Origin: a virus
IMG/VR virus record: IMGVR_UViG_3300001681_000071
Coordinates: 1-64,000 of that record
Direction: 5' to 3' (one strand)
DNA: 64,000 nt
The notes under the pieces were generated by a model, which worked only from the letters and a program-made list of their open reading frames with translations, did not search any database and had not been told where the DNA came from. The number at the start of each line of letters is the position of its first letter. Position 1 is the stretch's first letter. The position numbers were made by a program, and so were the translations under genes. Positions 15,225-23,044 of this stretch are shown here, in pieces.

Positions 15225-16883
15225 ATGTATAAACCAACACAGCTATTGAGAGTTAAAAAAGATAAAGACCCAAACCTAGCTTATCAAACTAGCCGAATGA
15301 GTAATTTTAGGTTTAGTGTGAGATGTGCTTACCGTGGAAACTCACAGTTATCGGAGGCGGTTGACGGGTTTGTTGATTGTATAGAGAGTGGCGAAGACTA
15401 CTCTGATCCAACTAACAACCCAGATACTTATAGCCAGGAGACTCCCAGAACCCATGCAGAACAGTTTGGCAAAGAACTGTTCAACCAGATGTTAGAGAAC
15501 CCTGACCCGGTAGGCGATGATGACGGGGAACAATGGGCAAAAGACGCAATGGGTGTAATAAATGAACTAACTTCATTCAAAGACCTGAAATACACCGTGA
15601 AGGGTGACGCTGACTTCTCAGCACTTGCGACTGCTCAACTCTTGCATGAAGGGAAAGAGTCTATAAGCGAACTGCGAAGGCAACAAAAGGAAGAAGAGAA
15701 TGAAGAACAACCACCTGATCCTAACGGCCCTCCGGGTGGAGGAGGTGGCGAAGGCGATGATAGCGGAGAAGGCGAAGACGCTCCAGATGGAAAAGGAAAG
15801 CCCAAAGAAGATAGCAAGCAACAAGAAGATAAGAAAGAACGCCAGAAGCAACGTGAGAAGGAAAGGGAGAGGTCAAAAGATAAACTGCGCTCTAAGGTCT
15901 TTAAGAAAGTAAAGGAAATCAATGAAGACTTTGAGGATGCTATGTCCTGTATGTCTACCATCCCAGGAATGGAGGACGGAGATATTCTTAACGGAGAAGA
16001 TTCCGCTAAACGAATGGAGATAGCCAAAAGACTTCTTAACGACAAACGCTTCCGCGCCATTATGGACATGGCGGGTCGTATGGAGATAGTTAGCTCCGGT
16101 GTTCCTTTAATGTCAAAAATGGCTAAAGAGAAAGTTGTTGGAGTGGAGACAGGAAACGATCTTCCATTCGTTCTTAATAGCGAGATAGGAAACTTAGCTG
16201 ATCCAGAGACAGAGGACATATTCTACAATCGCTTCATAAGGTCAGAATTGCTTCAATATGAAATGGAAGGAGAAGACACTAAGGGGAAAGGTCCGTTGGT
16301 GGTCATGCTCGATGCTTCCAGTAGTATGCGGGGGCGTCGTAATGAATTCACTCAGGGTATGGCTGCTGCCATACTAAGTAGCTGCTATAAAGAAAAGCGA
16401 ACAGTTATCTTCGCTGACTTCAATTACAGTGTCAAAGCTATCTATTCGTATAATGGAGATACAGGGTATTGCAACGTTGGTAATAGTAACTTTGCGAACG
16501 TTAAAACAACCGATTGTATAACGCTTATTGAAAAGCTATTATCGCGTGGTTGTAGTGGTGGTACGTCCTTTGATTCCGCACTTGTATGGGCAATGGCTAA
16601 CTCAGCTTGGGATGGCTGCGATAAAGACAGTGGCCCAGATATAATCATGCTAACTGATGGAGATTGCCATATCTCCACAAGTACAAGTGAGAAAGCTAAC
16701 GAAATAAAAGAAGAAAACGGAGTACGCTTTTGGGGAATACTTGTAGACCCAAGCCTTAGAGGTAACGATATACCAGATGAATTCTGTAAGGTTTTCAATC
16801 ACAGCGTAATAGTTGATACCAGTAATATTGAACAGGGTATTGGAGCTATAGGCGAACTGATAGGCAAAGCGAACGATAGATAA
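15225..16883 (+). CDS. VWA-domain (MIDAS) partner of the MoxR ATPase
   Basis: The 552-residue protein lies two bases after the ATPase, with AGGAGGT before the ATG. Residues ~155-225 are a Gly/Asp/Glu/Lys-rich disordered linker, as seen in CobT-like metallochelatase subunits. The C-terminal von Willebrand A domain has a full metal-ion site: DASSS (Asp363, Ser365, Ser367), Thr447 in GGTS, and Asp478 in LTDGD. In the family, such proteins work with the MoxR ATPase to activate or disassemble a target (ViaA, CoxE and CobT are known cases). Phage-encoded pairs exist but their roles are mostly unknown. Confidence 0.92.
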   Translation: MYKPTQLLRVKKDKDPNLAYQTSRMSNFRFSVRCAYRGNSQLSEAVDGFVDCIESGEDYSDPTNNPDTYSQETPRTHAEQFGKELFNQMLENPDPVGDDDGEQWAKDAMGVINELTSFKDLKYTVKGDADFSALATAQLLHEGKESISELRRQQKEEENEEQPPDPNGPPGGGGGEGDDSGEGEDAPDGKGKPKEDSKQQEDKKERQKQREKERERSKDKLRSKVFKKVKEINEDFEDAMSCMSTIPGMEDGDILNGEDSAKRMEIAKRLLNDKRFRAIMDMAGRMEIVSSGVPLMSKMAKEKVVGVETGNDLPFVLNSEIGNLADPETEDIFYNRFIRSELLQYEMEGEDTKGKGPLVVMLDASSSMRGRRNEFTQGMAAAILSSCYKEKRTVIFADFNYSVKAIYSYNGDTGYCNVGNSNFANVKTTDCITLIEKLLSRGCSGGTSFDSALVWAMANSAWDGCDKDSGPDIIMLTDGDCHISTSTSEKANEIKEENGVRFWGILVDPSLRGNDIPDEFCKVFNHSVIVDTSNIEQGIGAIGELIGKANDR

Positions 16884-16910
16884 CTAACCAACAAACCAGA
16901 AGGAAAACCA

Positions 16911-17549
16911 ATGCGACCAACAACAATAGATAAAACATTAGCCGAAAAGAAGGTGGGCATGTTGTGGTGTGACCACGGCAAGCACGAATTCAGCGACTAT
17001 GCGTCATTTGAAATAGACGAAAGCATCTCTCCTAACCATATTATATGCTTTGAATGTAGCAGGGTTATTGCCAATGAAGAGGTGATGCCCAAACGAACGA
17101 AAGACATAGCCCTCTCAGAAGAGCTATGGATACCTGTAGAAGAGGTGGATGAAGCCTTAGCTTTCTTTTACGAAGAAAACCCCAACCATAGCAGAGAATA
17201 TGAGGAAGCTGATTGGGATAGTAGCTGCATAGAAGTAGCTATGGAACAAGACCTCGACGTATGCAATCTGGTTAGCAACGAAACCGTAATCTATTACCGA
17301 GATATGGGTAATGGCGGTGGGCTTACAGAAGATGAGATGGTGGAAAAGATAGTAGAACACTTGGAGTTCGATATAAAAAGACCACCACACACTGTAGATT
17401 TAGTATCTATGGAGATTGGTGCGGAGTCTGAGATAGTTTCAGCAGATAAATACGCTATCGTTACGATAACTTGTTCGCTTGATAAGGATTTGAAAGACTT
17501 CCACACTAAGTTGGTTCAAATGGTTCGCGAACGAAGGAGTCAATTGTAA
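16911..17549 (+). CDS. Cys/His-rich protein following the MoxR-VWA pair
   Basis: The 212-residue protein has a probable zinc site near the N-terminus: CDHGKHEF and later CFEC. A long acidic middle and a beta-rich C-terminal domain (residues ~150-212) follow. AGAAGGA precedes the ATG in the recurrent A/C-rich leader. No family is recognised. Its place behind the VWA gene makes it a candidate client or adaptor of the chaperone pair (inference). Confidence 0.82.
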   Translation: MRPTTIDKTLAEKKVGMLWCDHGKHEFSDYASFEIDESISPNHIICFECSRVIANEEVMPKRTKDIALSEELWIPVEEVDEALAFFYEENPNHSREYEEADWDSSCIEVAMEQDLDVCNLVSNETVIYYRDMGNGGGLTEDEMVEKIVEHLEFDIKRPPHTVDLVSMEIGAESEIVSADKYAIVTITCSLDKDLKDFHTKLVQMVRERRSQL

Positions 17550-17674
17550 TGGAAGACATTCTTTTTGAAGACGTAGGCAGAATGGCCCTATTGATTGGCT
17601 TCATGTTCTTAATTGGATATGTTTGTCAAGAGATATACAGAAAATTCAATCCTTGGGAAGAGGAAGACCTATGA
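17549..17674 (+). CDS. 41-residue single-pass membrane protein
   Basis: The ATG at 17549 shares bases with the stop of the previous gene (TAATG), and the TGA at 17672 overlaps the next ATG (17671). AAGGAG lies upstream. The product has one hydrophobic segment (residues ~12-26), then a basic and acidic tail, so its N-terminus probably faces out or the periplasm. The two tight overlaps argue that it is a real gene of the operon. Role unknown. Confidence 0.72.
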   Translation: MEDILFEDVGRMALLIGFMFLIGYVCQEIYRKFNPWEEEDL

Positions 17675-18228
17675 ACTTCGATATATTTAAGATAGCTGAT
17701 GAGTATCACACGAAGCATAAGATACCACAGCACAAGACAAGACCTAAGACATGGAATTTCAACATAGATGACCTTATAGAGTTTCACTCAGAGAAGGATG
17801 AGTATAAAGAACTGGTAAAGCATCTAAAATCCACACAGAAGAAAGATAAAGAACAAAAAACGCTAATAGCTTGCCCATCGGACAATAAGATTCATGGTCT
17901 TTTGAATGAAAGCACAGGATCATGTTTATGGATATTCGGTCCACAGTGGTATATTGAAAACGCCAATCTTGGTTATTTATTCGACGTTAAGCTCTTCACA
18001 AAGACCAAAACCGTAAAGAAGAAGAAGGCTAACGTCAAAATGGTAGCCGCTATCTTCATAGCCGGGATTAAGGGCCGCGAAGTAGCACATGTTCTTAGTT
18101 TTGAAGCCGCTAACCCAGGAAGCAGCTTGAACTCAGTCAGGAGATTTGGTGTTAGCGACACATTTAAAACAAAAAAGCGAACATGTGTTGGAACTGACGC
18201 AGCACACACCTATTGGCATAGCCTATAA
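17671..18228 (+). CDS. Unknown phage protein
   Basis: The 185-residue protein starts at ATG 17671 (ATGA overlap with the membrane peptide; AGAGGAAG upstream). Upstream TTG starts in this frame are less likely. It is Lys-rich in two stretches (residues ~60-75 and ~115-122). No family is recognised. Confidence 0.82.
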   Translation: MNFDIFKIADEYHTKHKIPQHKTRPKTWNFNIDDLIEFHSEKDEYKELVKHLKSTQKKDKEQKTLIACPSDNKIHGLLNESTGSCLWIFGPQWYIENANLGYLFDVKLFTKTKTVKKKKANVKMVAAIFIAGIKGREVAHVLSFEAANPGSSLNSVRRFGVSDTFKTKKRTCVGTDAAHTYWHSL

Positions 18229-18238
18229 AGGAAGTAAA

Positions 18239-18847
18239 ATGAACACAACCGAACCAGAAGTAAAAGTATTGAACCATCCAGTAGAACCATATCTTTTCAA
18301 GGTGACAATAGACTACGGGAGCCATACCGACGATGTTAGCGGCTGGGTAGACCAGAGCCAACTTAACAACCTCATTGAATTGGGGAATATATTTATAAAC
18401 AACGAAAGGTTCAAAGAAGACAAACCTAAGCCCGGAGCTATGTCTTCCCATTCATTCAATTTTGCAAACGAGATAACCAGAGAATCTTTCTTATTGGTTC
18501 TTCCGGAGCTATCTATATTAGACTCGAAGAAGGCGAGAGAGATTATACTTAACGAAGTAGAAAACTCGTTGGTTAGAGCCGGTTGGAAAAGAAGTCACGT
18601 TAAAAGAAAAGATAATGATTATGGTCAACCAATGCGGGGATGGAAGATAGGTAAAGCATTACCGCAAAAGTGTGTGGTATTTAGGTGTAGACATAGCAAG
18701 CGCAAGCATCCACCAAAGCCACCCCATACCTTATCTTCACCAAGCATAACACAGCACTCCTGTACAGAGATAGTGGTTTCACACTTAGCGTGGCCTTACC
18801 TTATGGAAGCTATGAAAGAATTATCCAAACGTGTGCTCTCGCTATGA
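18239..18847 (+). CDS. Unknown phage protein
   Basis: The 202-residue protein has ATG 18239 after AAAGGAAG. The C-terminal half contains CRHSKRKH and further His/Cys residues that could bind metal or nucleic acid. It overlaps the following gene by four bases (ATGA at 18844). No family is recognised. Confidence 0.82.
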   Translation: MNTTEPEVKVLNHPVEPYLFKVTIDYGSHTDDVSGWVDQSQLNNLIELGNIFINNERFKEDKPKPGAMSSHSFNFANEITRESFLLVLPELSILDSKKAREIILNEVENSLVRAGWKRSHVKRKDNDYGQPMRGWKIGKALPQKCVVFRCRHSKRKHPPKPPHTLSSPSITQHSCTEIVVSHLAWPYLMEAMKELSKRVLSL

Positions 18848-19194
18848 GCGTTTATGCCACTAAGGATGGTTTTATTTTGACCGTGACCAAGGGTGATGTT
18901 GATTATGGCTTGCGTATAGAGGACTCAAACGGTGTGACTCTCTATTTTTCGTCTGTTGCTTTTTCTTCTGAGGAATATGGCAGTAAACCAGCGGAACGGT
19001 ACGAAGATTACGATGAGGCCGATATGGCTTATTTGGATGGGGATAAAGATGCTTTTATTGAGTGGGATGATGAGGATTGGGAACAAGTATTAGAAGACGA
19101 GGCAGATGAACTTCTTAATAGATTAGCCGGTATAGACGGTGGCGTTATTGAGAGAACGGACAACCCTATAAGGACAGTTATTTCAAGATTATAA
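18844..19194 (+). CDS. Acidic protein, paralogue of the 10688 gene
   Basis: The 116-residue acidic protein shares YGSKP, the acidic E/D-rich run, a W-x-D-x-D-W-type motif and the EADELL helix with the 10688-11029 product. The two genes lie 8 kb apart in different operons, which suggests duplication and divergence. High negative charge makes mimicry of DNA or binding of a basic partner possible (inference). Confidence 0.8.
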   Translation: MSVYATKDGFILTVTKGDVDYGLRIEDSNGVTLYFSSVAFSSEEYGSKPAERYEDYDEADMAYLDGDKDAFIEWDDEDWEQVLEDEADELLNRLAGIDGGVIERTDNPIRTVISRL

Positions 19195-19204
19195 GGAAGC
19201 AACC

Positions 19205-19603
19205 ATGATAGAAAGAACCGAAACCAGAATTACTAACCACAACCCTAAGTTTGGCCTTGGTCAAGTTGTAGTTACATGTGGAATAGGTGTGTTGATAGAA
19301 GCAGATGATGATTTCAAGGAGCAAATTAATATATCTATTGGCAAACACCATCGCGGAGAATGGGGAACTTTGACCAATGAGGATAGAAATCAAAATGAAA
19401 AGCATTTAAGAAGCGGGGAACGCTTAATGTCAATCTATTATCTTGCTTATGGATCACCAATTCCCGACCCCTTCGGAACGGGGTTATTCCGAACTGATAA
19501 TAAAATAAAGATATACGTTATCACAGAACGTGTAACTCCTAATGAAGCAAAAGGTATTGCGGAACGTCCTTGTACTACGGTATTGCTACCAACCGAATAC
19601 TAA
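19205..19603 (+). CDS. Conserved mobile-element-type protein of unknown function
   Basis: The 132-residue protein contains GQVVVTCG near the start, a 'HHRGEWGTL' core, SIYYLAYG and an end of VITER...TTVLLPTEY. I recall this pattern (gate-like GQVV, G-x-WG, ITEADRS...TTxLLPEEY) from small proteins carried on phages, plasmids and integrative elements, with no defined function. AAGGAAG precedes the ATG. A ~20-residue insertion lies between the core and the C-terminal motif compared with the versions I remember. Confidence 0.8.
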   Translation: MIERTETRITNHNPKFGLGQVVVTCGIGVLIEADDDFKEQINISIGKHHRGEWGTLTNEDRNQNEKHLRSGERLMSIYYLAYGSPIPDPFGTGLFRTDNKIKIYVITERVTPNEAKGIAERPCTTVLLPTEY

Positions 19604-19605
19604 TC

Positions 19606-19773
19606 ATGGACACAAATTACAATAGCCGGAGAAATACTCATGGTGTCACCGTCATGTTTATGGGTTTGGTGCCTATAGATTTAAGTGGTGATGGTATTAT
19701 GAGAGACTGCTCCCTAAACGGGATGCGCTACCGTCGCCAAGGCCGACAAATAGAAAGCCACTTGGTAGAATGA
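19606..19773 (+). CDS. Uncertain 55-residue ORF
   Basis: The ORF starts at ATG 19606 two bases after the previous stop but lacks a clear ribosome site. It is basic and Arg-rich. A further 26-codon ORF (19770-19850) overlaps its stop. Both are weak candidates; reinitiation after the upstream gene could express them. Confidence 0.4.
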   Translation: MDTNYNSRRNTHGVTVMFMGLVPIDLSGDGIMRDCSLNGMRYRRQGRQIESHLVE

Positions 19774-19855
19774 AGGATTACGAAAGAACTAACAAAGCTA
19801 TGGGTATAAGATTTGTTATTCAAGTTCATAGGAACCAATACAATAACTAATAGAG

Positions 19856-19900
19856 TTTACACGCACAAGGAATACACGCACAAGTAATACCCGCACAGAC
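19856..19900. repeat. Three 15-bp repeats carrying GCACAA/G
   Basis: GCACAAG at 19863 and 19878 and GCACAG at 19893 lie at exactly 15-bp spacing within a repeated CGCACAAGgAATAC-type unit, just before the 19930 operon. The same hexamer occurs singly or in groups near 2837-2914, 9679 and 13943, always in intergenic DNA. It looks like a protein-binding array. Confidence 0.6.
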
Positions 19901-19929
19901 AACCACAAACCAACTAGAAGGAAGACAAC

Positions 19930-20253
19930 ATGAAACCGATTGATTTACTTTTTGCCAACCTTGCGGAAATGATCCGTGATGGAATGGCTGACGGTCAGAG
20001 CAACATGGATAAACTCGTTTCCAATATTTACATGGAGATAGGCGAGTATCACTCTGAACCAGACGTATACGGTCTGCCTATGGATCCAGAAGAACAAGAG
20101 GACTGCGAGCTAACAGGATTTGAAGACTATGAACTCTGTCCGTTGTGTCAGAACTCAATCCCAATTGGTAGCAATTGTTCATTCTGTGAAGAAACGACAC
20201 GCAGAGACGAAAAGAACGGATTGTATCCAGATAAATCTGACGACTGCAACTAA
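19930..20253 (+). CDS. Small zinc-ribbon protein
   Basis: The 107-residue protein has CPLC and CSFC (a CxxC...CxxC zinc ribbon) in its C-terminal third, after an acidic helical region. AGAAGGAAG precedes the ATG. It is the first gene downstream of the 15-bp repeat array and leads a run of small genes to 23044. Function unknown; the ribbon suggests nucleic-acid or RNA polymerase binding. Confidence 0.8.
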   Translation: MKPIDLLFANLAEMIRDGMADGQSNMDKLVSNIYMEIGEYHSEPDVYGLPMDPEEQEDCELTGFEDYELCPLCQNSIPIGSNCSFCEETTRRDEKNGLYPDKSDDCN

Positions 20254-20281
20254 ACAACCATAAACCCGAAGGAAGACAGAA

Positions 20282-20563
20282 ATGAAAAAATCAAAACAGA
20301 AAGCTCGATATAGGGAGCGTAAAGCTATCTTTAATATAGCAGACCAATTGGTTAAAGATGAGGGTAGCCGAAAACTTCTCTTAGCACTTCTGATCCCACT
20401 TAAAGGATCAAACAGTGGGGTTCTAACTCAAAAAGAATGCTACTCCTGTAATGAACTACGAACCGCATTAATTCTCATCTTAAAGAGGGGCGCTTCTGCC
20501 GATGGGTATATGCCCAAAAAGACGGAGAAGGAATTCCTTAAAACGTGGAGGGGTGATGCCTAA
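20282..20563 (+). CDS. Unknown 93-residue basic protein
   Basis: AAGGAAGA precedes the ATG. It has a very basic N-terminus (first ~15 residues), then helical. No family is recognised. It is an operon member, 28 bases after the zinc-ribbon gene. Confidence 0.78.
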   Translation: MKKSKQKARYRERKAIFNIADQLVKDEGSRKLLLALLIPLKGSNSGVLTQKECYSCNELRTALILILKRGASADGYMPKKTEKEFLKTWRGDA

Positions 20564-20606
20564 ACTCCAAACCTATCAGCAACCATAAAACCAAAGGAAG
20601 ATAGAC

Positions 20607-20756
20607 ATGAAGACATTTCAAAGATGGTGCGAAGACCAAGGAAGGCGATGGATAGGCTCCACTACTTACGAAGAATTTGAAAAGAATGCACAAGACTATG
20701 AAGCTTACCGAAAGGCAGAAGCAGAGAGGAAGGAGAAAGAAAATGACAGGCGATGA
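20607..20756 (+). CDS. 49-residue charged helical protein
   Basis: The ORF begins at ATG 20607 after AAAGGAAG in the usual leader and ends at TGA 20756. Residues ~20-49 form a Lys/Glu/Ala-rich amphipathic helix; the N-terminus has a Trp-rich segment. Too short to classify. A 24-codon ORF at 20743-20817 overlaps its end and may only be a reinitiation bridge to the next gene. Confidence 0.6.
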   Translation: MKTFQRWCEDQGRRWIGSTTYEEFEKNAQDYEAYRKAEAERKEKENDRR

Positions 20757-20804
20757 TGTGAAGAGGACAAGCCACAGATTTATAGGATCAAAAGGAGATA
20801 TGAC

Positions 20805-20996
20805 ATGGTTAAAGTAACGGATAAAAATGGAAACGAGATGTGGATTAACCCAAGCCGGGTTGACTGGATCAGTAAACATATCGACGGAAACACGATCCTG
20901 TGCCTCGGTGAAAAGCATATATTCTTCACGGAATCCCCGGAAGAAATACTGCGCCTCCTCAGAGAGCCCCACAAAACTTGGTGCGAGAATGACTGA
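20805..20996 (+). CDS. FlbD-like small protein
   Basis: The 63-residue protein follows the pattern 'KVT..NG.E..INP..V.WI', then G-T-I-L-C-L-G-E-K...ESPEEIL, which resembles the short FlbD-type proteins (flagellar-operon and phage relatives) that fold as small beta barrels. AAAGGAGAT lies upstream. Its stop overlaps the ATG of the SWIM gene (20989). Role in the phage unknown. Confidence 0.7.
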   Translation: MVKVTDKNGNEMWINPSRVDWISKHIDGNTILCLGEKHIFFTESPEEILRLLREPHKTWCEND

Positions 20997-21333
20997 TTTC
21001 ACCTATTACACCTATTACACATACTATCAATGCGACTCTACTGAGGGGTTTTCAACAGAGGTAAAGGGGAGCAATGGAAATACCTACACGGTAAGATACG
21101 TAGCATCCAACCACAAAGAACATGACTGCTCTCATGGGTATAGCTGTACGTGTCCTGTCTATAAATCCACCAAAACAGCACTATGCAAGCATATTGAACA
21201 AGCACGAAAAGAAGGGAGGCACTGTACTTGGATGCAGTTTCTCGACGGAGGGCAACCTACCGTAGAACCTGATGGAACACACTTGTGTCCTGAGTGTGGA
21301 AGCGATGTAACCAAAAGACAATGGGCTTGCTAA
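20989..21333 (+). CDS. SWIM zinc-finger protein, copy 1
   Basis: The 114-residue protein starts at ATG 20989 inside the end of the previous gene. It has a Tyr/Thr-rich N-terminus from a 'TAYYAC' DNA repeat. A SWIM-type zinc motif follows (YSCTCPVY...LCKHIEQA: CxC...CxH) and then a C-terminal CPEC ribbon half. SWIM domains bind DNA or protein in transposases, MEK kinases and bacterial SNF2 partners. The next gene is a tandem copy (~70% identical by eye). Confidence 0.82.
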   Translation: MTDFTYYTYYTYYQCDSTEGFSTEVKGSNGNTYTVRYVASNHKEHDCSHGYSCTCPVYKSTKTALCKHIEQARKEGRHCTWMQFLDGGQPTVEPDGTHLCPECGSDVTKRQWAC

Positions 21334-21372
21334 GAAGACAACAATAAACAATCAAACCAGTAGGAAAACAAG

Positions 21373-21708
21373 ATGCATGATTTTACATACCATACATATT
21401 ACCAATGTAACTCAACCGAAGGCTTTTCAACAGAGGTAAAGGGAAGCAATGGAAACGCCTATACCGTAAGATACGGATCGTCCGGTCACAAAGAACATGA
21501 TTATTCTCATGGATATAGTTGTACTTGCCCTTCATACAAGTTCGATAAAAAAGCAACATGCAAGCACATTGAACAGGTAAAAAAAGAAGGTCGGCACTGT
21601 AATTGGATGCAATTTACCGATGGTAACACGCCTACGATAGAACCTGATGGAACACAAGTCTGTCCTGAGTGTGGGAACGGTATAACTGCAAGAGAATGGG
21701 CTTGCTAA
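21373..21708 (+). CDS. SWIM zinc-finger protein, copy 2
   Basis: The 111-residue tandem duplicate of the preceding gene keeps all putative zinc ligands (CTC, CKH, CPEC) and the FSTEVKGSNGN segment. AGTAGGAA precedes the ATG. Substitutions are spread out and the frame is intact, so both copies appear functional. Duplication may raise dosage or allow a heterodimer. Confidence 0.82.
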   Translation: MHDFTYHTYYQCNSTEGFSTEVKGSNGNAYTVRYGSSGHKEHDYSHGYSCTCPSYKFDKKATCKHIEQVKKEGRHCNWMQFTDGNTPTIEPDGTQVCPECGNGITAREWAC

Positions 21709-21718
21709 GGATACAACC

Positions 21719-22006
21719 ATGAACGATACACAATCATTAGTTAAAGCCATACAAAAAGTACAAGCTACAAGTGCTGATAATTATGACGGTTTCGATGGGG
21801 TACGACCAAACCAAAGAATAACAAATTATCTTAATGCTGTAGACGATCTTAGAGACTTATTGCTTTCGACATTTAGTGAGAGGGAACTCGGAAGATTGAC
21901 CGAATTGCTAATTGATATGCAAAGTGATTCACTTTCGGTATTTGATATGGATGGAAATGAAATACCTAAAACTATAGAGTCATTTTTGTTGGATGACTTG
22001 ATCTAA
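21719..22006 (+). CDS. Unknown 95-residue protein
   Basis: CTAAGGAT precedes the ATG, ten bases after the SWIM copy 2 stop. It is acidic and mostly helical. No recognised family. A 23-codon ORF (22012-22083) follows and is too short to judge. Confidence 0.78.
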   Translation: MNDTQSLVKAIQKVQATSADNYDGFDGVRPNQRITNYLNAVDDLRDLLLSTFSERELGRLTELLIDMQSDSLSVFDMDGNEIPKTIESFLLDDLI

Positions 22007-22092
22007 ATACAATGCAAACAGACCCATTATCAGATGACAATCAAACCATAGGCTCATTTATAGATGAGCTTTCAAACCAGTAGGAGAATAAA

Positions 22093-22428
22093 ATGAGAAT
22101 TAGATTAGCAAACACGAAACAATTCTTAGCACTTGAAAAGGATTCACGCGGTAGAAATCAAGGACCAAGTAAAAAGTTATTAAAGATAATTGACCCAAGT
22201 GGCATTCATGTAGTTGAGTTTCTGATGATTCATAACGATTGTGAATGTAGGTGCCGTTGGGTGGTCAAGGTTAAAGACCAGAAATTGCCCATAACGGTGA
22301 CCATGGACAATTCATTTGAAGCCTTAGATCAAAATAGCTCCTTAGTTGACAACGAAGACATAAAGGAAGCAATCGAAAGAGAAGCTTTGGAAGAAATACC
22401 AGCATTAGACCCATGCAGATTGAATTAA
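22093..22428 (+). CDS. Unknown 111-residue protein
   Basis: AGTAGGAGA precedes the ATG. A basic N-terminus, a beta-rich middle containing Cys-Glu-Cys-Arg-Cys, and an acidic helical end. The three close Cys may bind metal. No family is recognised. Confidence 0.78.
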   Translation: MRIRLANTKQFLALEKDSRGRNQGPSKKLLKIIDPSGIHVVEFLMIHNDCECRCRWVVKVKDQKLPITVTMDNSFEALDQNSSLVDNEDIKEAIEREALEEIPALDPCRLN

Positions 22429-22437
22429 AGGAGGTGA

Positions 22438-22755
22438 ATGATGAAGTGCTATCAAGTGCGTTATGAAGAGTCTGACCGATGGTCGCCAACTGGATTCCGA
22501 ATTGTCTGGACAAATGAATTTCATGCCACCAAGGAAGGTGCAATGAATTCTGCTCAGACAAAGACCACAGAGGTAGTCGTTTCTGAATGTAAGATACCTA
22601 CTGATAAACAGTCGGTAATTGCATATCTTAATGGAGCCCCTCCAATCTTGCATGGTATGGAGGTACGCCACCTGTTCTGGAATGAAGACGGCAAATCTGA
22701 CACATTACTTCCGTATGGTGAAAAACGAACGGAGATGTATAATGAGAAACCCTAA
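22438..22755 (+). CDS. Unknown 105-residue protein
   Basis: Preceded by AAAGGAGGTGA, one of the strongest ribosome sites in the window; the second ATG (22441) is better spaced. It is a beta-rich start followed by an alpha/beta body. It overlaps the next gene by 14 bases. No family is recognised. Confidence 0.8.
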   Translation: MMKCYQVRYEESDRWSPTGFRIVWTNEFHATKEGAMNSAQTKTTEVVVSECKIPTDKQSVIAYLNGAPPILHGMEVRHLFWNEDGKSDTLLPYGEKRTEMYNEKP

Positions 22756-23044
22756 CGAAATTTTCATTACTGGCAGATGCGGAGAAGTCTGTGAAGACGC
22801 CTATAAATGTTTAGTGTTTGGCGAATGCCTAAATCCTATAAAAGATGATGCTGAGATTGATGTTTCTGAACTAAGGAAACCTCTACTTATACTCAAAGAG
22901 TTACGATATGATCAGGCGTTGAAGCCTGATATATATTACTCAACTCAACTTGATAGAGCTATTCACTACTTAGAAGTATTTTTGGCGGCAGTGAATGAAA
23001 AGAATGAGAGTCTTAAAACAAAAGAAGATGGATTTCCTAAGTAG
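22742..23044 (+). CDS. Unknown 100-residue protein with Cys-rich N-terminus
   Basis: ATG 22742 lies in the end of the previous gene, after ACGGAGATG. A first segment with four Cys (residues ~12-30) may form a metal site, then a helical body. Last gene before the terminator at 23086-23124. Confidence 0.76.
   Translation: MRNPNEIFITGRCGEVCEDAYKCLVFGECLNPIKDDAEIDVSELRKPLLILKELRYDQALKPDIYYSTQLDRAIHYLEVFLAAVNEKNESLKTKEDGFPK

Noticed and set aside
15635-16219. 194-codon ORF antisense to the VWA gene
   Set aside because: Ser/Pro-rich product over the Glu/Lys/Gly linker; explained by codon bias of the real gene, with no ribosome site or motif.
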